Shown here one piece after another: positions 60,726 through 64,000 of a stretch of DNA of 64,000 bases. Every line of letters begins with the position of its first letter. The first letter of the stretch is position 1. Source of the DNA: Rhizobium sp. L51/94 (GTDB taxonomy: Bacteria > Pseudomonadota > Alphaproteobacteria > Rhizobiales > Rhizobiaceae). Below the pieces are notes generated by a model. That model ran no database searches and was not told the DNA's origin. It saw only the letters and a program-made list of their open reading frames with translations. Location of the stretch: positions 372,001 through 436,000 of the forward strand of contig NZ_CP072142.1 in NCBI RefSeq assembly GCF_019355555.1. Reading direction: 5' to 3'. Both the position numbers and the translations under genes were made by a program.

Positions 60726-61519
60726 ACCGTATGGTCATTCTCACGCTCGCGCTCGCCGGATGCTTCTTCTATCTTCCGATCGTCGTTCTCGGAATATTCT
60801 CTTTCAACGCCGCAAGCACCATGGCTTTCCCCTTGAGCGGCTTCACCCTCTCCTGGTACGGCAGTCTTTTGGGGAATGACGCCTTTCGGGGCGGCTTTGC
60901 CACCAGCTTCTTGATCGCTCAGCCTGTGGGCTTGCTGGGTGCTCTCCTTGGCCTCATGGCCGCACTGGCCCTGACATCGCCACGCATGAAGTTTCGGGCA
61001 GCATTTGCTATCCTGGTTATCGTGCCCTTTCTGGTGCCGAAGACGGTCCTTTCGATCGCGCAGGCCATGCTCATGAGCTGGGTGGGGCTGGGTCGCGGTG
61101 CGACTGCGCTGATCCTGGCTGAGACTCTGGTCGTCGTTCCCTTCACCACCACCATACTTGCCGCTGTGATGGTTCGTCTCGACCCGCGTCTTGAGGAAGC
61201 AGCGCGAGATCTCGGCGCAACGCCGTGGCAAAGTTTCCGGCGTGTCCTGCTGCCGCAGCTGAGCGTCGCGCTGAGTGCGGCCTATTCCATCGGCGTCATC
61301 CTCTCCCTGGCCGATCTTACCATCTCCATGTTCCTTGCCGGACGAACGCAGCCCCTGTCGCTGATCGTCGCATCGGAGTTCCGGCGCGAACTCAAACCCG
61401 ACCTCAATGCCATGCAAGTTGCGGTACTCGTGCTGACGGCTCTGATCGTGGCGCTGACCGAACTCAATCGCCGCCGCCGCTTGCGTGGCCGTATGGCGCA
61501 TTTGCGAGACCAGCTATGA
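60722..61519 (+). CDS. polyamine-type ABC permease 2 (PotC-like)
   Basis: 265 aa from ATG 60722 (overlapping the previous stop). Six spans; PIVVLGIFSFNAASTMAFPLSGFTLSWYGSLLGN is the classic PotC N-terminal region and EEAARDLGATPWQSFRRVLLPQLSVALSAAYSIG the EAA loop. The stop overlaps the next gene by ATGA, so the flavoprotein gene belongs to the same transcript. Confidence 0.94.
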   Translation: MNRMVILTLALAGCFFYLPIVVLGIFSFNAASTMAFPLSGFTLSWYGSLLGNDAFRGGFATSFLIAQPVGLLGALLGLMAALALTSPRMKFRAAFAILVIVPFLVPKTVLSIAQAMLMSWVGLGRGATALILAETLVVVPFTTTILAAVMVRLDPRLEEAARDLGATPWQSFRRVLLPQLSVALSAAYSIGVILSLADLTISMFLAGRTQPLSLIVASEFRRELKPDLNAMQVAVLVLTALIVALTELNRRRRLRGRMAHLRDQL

Positions 61520-63030
61520 TGATTTCCCCCGTCGATATCCCAGGGACGGCCCTTGACGACTTGAAGCAGGCAGCGCTTGCCGATCTTGCAGCACTTGGCT
61601 ATCCGAGCGCGCCGTGGCTCAGCGATCTACCAAGGCCCGACGCCGCAGAGATTGCCGATGTCATCGTTGTCGGCGGTGGCCAGTCCGGCGTCACGATAGC
61701 GGCCGCCCTGAAATGGGACGGGCTCAGGCGTATCCGCGTGCTGGATAGCAGTGCACCGGGCGCAGAGGGTCCGTGGCTGACGTTTGCGCGCATGGAAGAG
61801 TTGCGCACGCCGAAAACTCAGGTCGGCAACGAGTTCAACGTCGTCAACCTGTCCGTACGCCGCTGGTTCGAAACACGCTACGGGCAGCAAGCTTGGGCGG
61901 AACTGCCGCGCATTCCGCGCACGGACTGGAAGGCCTATCTCGACTGGTATGCCGACGTATTCGAGATCGCCATCACCAACCATTGCACGGTTCTGGATGT
62001 TGCGCCGGACGGCGACCTCATCGCGGTAACCACCAGCATTAGCGGCAGGGTTGAAAAATGCCTGGCGAGAACTGTCGTGCTGGCCACCGGATACGATGGC
62101 GCCGGCGCATGGAGGGTGCCGGCAATCGTCTCTGGCTCGCTTGCGCCAGACAGGTTCGATCACACCAACGGTCCGGTCGATTTCGGAGCATTGAAGGGCC
62201 GGCGCGTCGGCGTGCTTGGCCATGGGGCCTCTGCATTCGATAATGCCATCAAGGCACTGGAAGCAGGTGCTGCCTCCGTCGATCTCTGCTTCCGGCGTGC
62301 GCGACTGCCCCGCACCAATCCTCACCGCGCTGTCGAGACGCCCGGAATGATGACGCATTACCCCGATCTCTCCGAAACCACGCGCTGGAATATAGCCAGG
62401 TTCTTCCGCAGTGCCGATCAGCCACCGCCGGTGCGTAGTTTCGAGACGGCGATGAGCCTCGACAATTTCCGGCTGCGTCCCGCCACGCCCTGGCTGGACG
62501 TCTCTCAGCAGGCCGATGCAATCCATGTAACGACCCCCGACGGTATCCTGGAGTTCGATCACCTGCTTCTTGCCACGGGCATGGATGTCGATCTCGCCGC
62601 AAGACCTGAACTTAAAACCCTTCACGACCGGGTTGCTCTCTGGGGCGACCGCTATACCCCGCAAGACGGCAGCGCCGATGCCCGACTTGCGCGTTTCCCC
62701 TACCTCGACGGCTTCTACGGATTCATCCCGAGGGATCCAGATGAGACATGGGTCAGCCGGGTGTTCGCGTTCAACAGCAGCAGCTTTGTCAGTCACGGCC
62801 CTCACTCCACCTCCATCAGTGGGCACAAGCATGCGGTGCCAAGGCTGGTGCGCGGCGTTCTGCGCCGGCTGCTTCTCGATCGCGAAAAGGAGATATTGCC
62901 GGAGCTGGTCTCCTACGTCTCGGCGGACCTCCCTGTACCGGATGACTTCGAAACGGTGGTAGCCGAGGCCAATCGGCAAGCGGCTAGTTTGCTTGAAACC
63001 GGCAGATCCGATTTGCGGAGTGGCACGTGA
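61516..63030 (+). CDS. FMO-like FAD/NAD(P)-binding oxidoreductase
   Basis: 504 aa from ATG 61516. FAD motif VIVVGGGQSGVTIAAAL near residue 50; ELRTPKTQVGNEFNVVNLSVRRWFETRYG; FAD-domain return VVLATGYDGAG; second Rossmann motif RVGVLGHGASAFDNAIKALEAGA for NAD(P). This two-Rossmann layout is that of flavin monooxygenases and ornithine/lysine N-hydroxylases. Probably N-oxygenates or otherwise oxidises the compound imported by the upstream ABC transporter. The operon position immediately before a hydrolase argues for an oxidation-then-hydrolysis route. No exact substrate can be assigned. Confidence 0.86.
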   Translation: MMISPVDIPGTALDDLKQAALADLAALGYPSAPWLSDLPRPDAAEIADVIVVGGGQSGVTIAAALKWDGLRRIRVLDSSAPGAEGPWLTFARMEELRTPKTQVGNEFNVVNLSVRRWFETRYGQQAWAELPRIPRTDWKAYLDWYADVFEIAITNHCTVLDVAPDGDLIAVTTSISGRVEKCLARTVVLATGYDGAGAWRVPAIVSGSLAPDRFDHTNGPVDFGALKGRRVGVLGHGASAFDNAIKALEAGAASVDLCFRRARLPRTNPHRAVETPGMMTHYPDLSETTRWNIARFFRSADQPPPVRSFETAMSLDNFRLRPATPWLDVSQQADAIHVTTPDGILEFDHLLLATGMDVDLAARPELKTLHDRVALWGDRYTPQDGSADARLARFPYLDGFYGFIPRDPDETWVSRVFAFNSSSFVSHGPHSTSISGHKHAVPRLVRGVLRRLLLDREKEILPELVSYVSADLPVPDDFETVVAEANRQAASLLETGRSDLRSGT

Positions 63031-63845
63031 CCCAATCCTTTTATTGGGCGGATCATTCGACCGCCGACTTTGCAGCCCGCGATTTGAGCGAGACTGTCGT
63101 TATCCTGCCGATCGCAGCTGTCGAGCAACATGGGCCGCATCTTCCCGTGCAGGTGGATGCGGCCATAAACGCTGCCATCCTGGACCGCATGGTGCGGTTG
63201 CTCGACACGAACGCAGACGTCCTGATCCTGCCGTCGATCGGCATCGGCAAGTCCGACGAGCATTTGGCATATCCCGGTACGCTTACCGTATCGGCCCAGA
63301 CACTTCGCCTCGTCTGGCTCGATGTGGCCAGAAGCGTAAAACGCGCCGGTGCGCGCAAAATCATCCTGTTCAATTCGCATGGCGGCCAGATTTCCCTCAT
63401 GGAAATGACCTGCCGGGATATCCGTGTAGAGCTCGATATGCTTGCGGTCGCTTGCTCCTGGTTCAGGATCGCAGAGGTCGATGACCTGTTTTCGGCCGCG
63501 GAAATCACGCACGGCATTCACGGCGGCGATATCGAGACCAGTATGATGCTAGCCATCGCGCCAGAGCTGGTGGCCATGGACAAGGCAGAGGATTTCGTAC
63601 CCTTGACCGTGGAAATCGAAAAGTCCGGCAGCCCGTTGACTGCTGAAGGCGCGGTCGGCTTTGGCTGGCAGGCGCAGGACCTTCACCCGGCAGGTGTCAG
63701 CGGGAATGCCGCCAATGCCGACGCCACCAAGGGCGCTCTCGTGCTTGACCGGGCGGCCGCGGGGTTGGTGCGCCTGATTGCGGCAACGGGCGATTTTGAC
63801 ATGGAGAGGCTTACCTCCGAAACCCGCTTTTCGGCCGGGAGATAA
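63027..63845 (+). CDS. creatininase-family amidohydrolase
   Basis: 272 aa from GTG 63027, overlapping the flavoprotein stop (GTGA). Metal-binding residues of the creatininase fold are visible: E33 and H35 in AAVEQHGPHLP, D44 in VQVDAA, H118 in FNSHGG, and an acidic segment HGGDIETS (165-172). The family includes creatininase, mycofactocin MftE and other cyclic-amide or peptide hydrolases, so the substrate is open. Next gene starts 2 bp after its stop. Confidence 0.88.
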   Translation: MTQSFYWADHSTADFAARDLSETVVILPIAAVEQHGPHLPVQVDAAINAAILDRMVRLLDTNADVLILPSIGIGKSDEHLAYPGTLTVSAQTLRLVWLDVARSVKRAGARKIILFNSHGGQISLMEMTCRDIRVELDMLAVACSWFRIAEVDDLFSAAEITHGIHGGDIETSMMLAIAPELVAMDKAEDFVPLTVEIEKSGSPLTAEGAVGFGWQAQDLHPAGVSGNAANADATKGALVLDRAAAGLVRLIAATGDFDMERLTSETRFSAGR

Positions 63846-63847
63846 CC

Positions 63848-64000
63848 ATGCTGGCACTTCGCGACATCGAAAATCTTCGGATGCCTATGGCGGACGGTCT
63901 TTACCTGGCGGCCGACGTTTATCGTCCTGTGGGCCCCGAACGCTATCCTGTTCTGGTCATGCGCCTTCCCTATGGGCGTAAAGTTGCCTCGACTGTCGTC
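63848..64000 (+). CDS. CocE/NonD-family hydrolase, N-terminal part (cut by window edge)
   Basis: Only the first 51 residues are in the window. RMPMADGLYLAADVYRPVGPERYPVLVMRLPYGR is the start of the X-Pro dipeptidyl-peptidase/CocE (S15) alpha/beta hydrolase domain: M-x-D-G-x-x-L-x-x-D-V-Y-R-P then the P-V-L-V-x-R-x-P-Y strand. Continues the polyamine-type operon and would cleave an ester or amide. The catalytic Ser lies outside the window. Confidence 0.8.
   Translation, partial: MLALRDIENLRMPMADGLYLAADVYRPVGPERYPVLVMRLPYGRKVASTVV

Noticed and set aside
61627..62979. 450-aa minus-strand ORF over the FMO-like gene
   Set aside because: Antisense shadow; the plus frame has clear FAD and NAD(P) motifs.
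1..64000. tRNA, rRNA, intact insertion sequence or conjugation (tra/trb) genes
   Set aside because: Looked for on both strands by eye; none was convincing. Absence is limited by manual reading.

Overview
The window looks like part of a large secondary replicon (megaplasmid) of an alphaproteobacterium of the Rhizobium/Agrobacterium/Sinorhizobium group. The evidence is two repABC replication/partition loci 16 kb apart, a close match to the Rhizobium leguminosarum cyanuric acid/biuret pathway, the alphaproteobacterial curli chaperone CsgH, and a dense set of ABC uptake operons tied to catabolic enzymes. I see no rRNA or tRNA gene, no CRISPR array and no intact insertion sequence.

Layout. (1) 1-5426, minus strand: a BMP-type ABC transporter (binding protein and two permeases), formamidase, biuret hydrolase and the start of a cyanuric acid hydrolase/barbiturase, with a divergent GntR regulator (5734-6429). 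An SDR without the usual catalytic residues follows. (2) 7471-10930: repABC locus 1 with intact repA and repB, an 18-codon leader ORF coupled to repA, a predicted antisense RNA, and a repC destroyed by deletions and frameshifts. (3) 11153-22376: cargo between the two rep loci. It holds a small unknown protein, a duplicated scrap of the 46.6 kb transporter junction, a two-component system divergent from an RND efflux pair, a DUF3313-type lipoprotein, a hotdog thioesterase, a small curli locus (curlin, csgH, curlin) and a MEKHLA-domain protein. A hipA pseudogene follows. (4) 23768-27466: repABC locus 2, complete, with a predicted antisense RNA and three tandem parS palindromes at exact 31-bp spacing just after repC. 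(5) 27467-32169: gene-poor stretch with a KTSC-like protein, a Cys-rich secreted peptide and an odd serine recombinase. (6) manC.

(7) 33973-46661: organosulfur-scavenging island with SfnB, a DszC-like flavin monooxygenase, an LLM monooxygenase and two ribose-type ABC transporters. (8) 46701-56212, minus strand: oligopeptide-type ABC transporter (binding protein, two permeases and a separate double-ATPase), two DAO-family FAD oxidases, an SDR and a MarR regulator. (9) 56549-64000, plus strand: LysR regulator, then a tight polyamine-type ABC operon ending in an FMO-like flavoprotein, a creatininase-family hydrolase and a CocE/NonD hydrolase that runs off the window.

Functionally, locus 2 is the likely replicator, and locus 1 may survive only for partition or as a fossil of plasmid fusion. 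Most of the rest couples import of nitrogen- or sulfur-containing small molecules to oxidation or hydrolysis. Substrates of regions 7-9 cannot be named from sequence alone.
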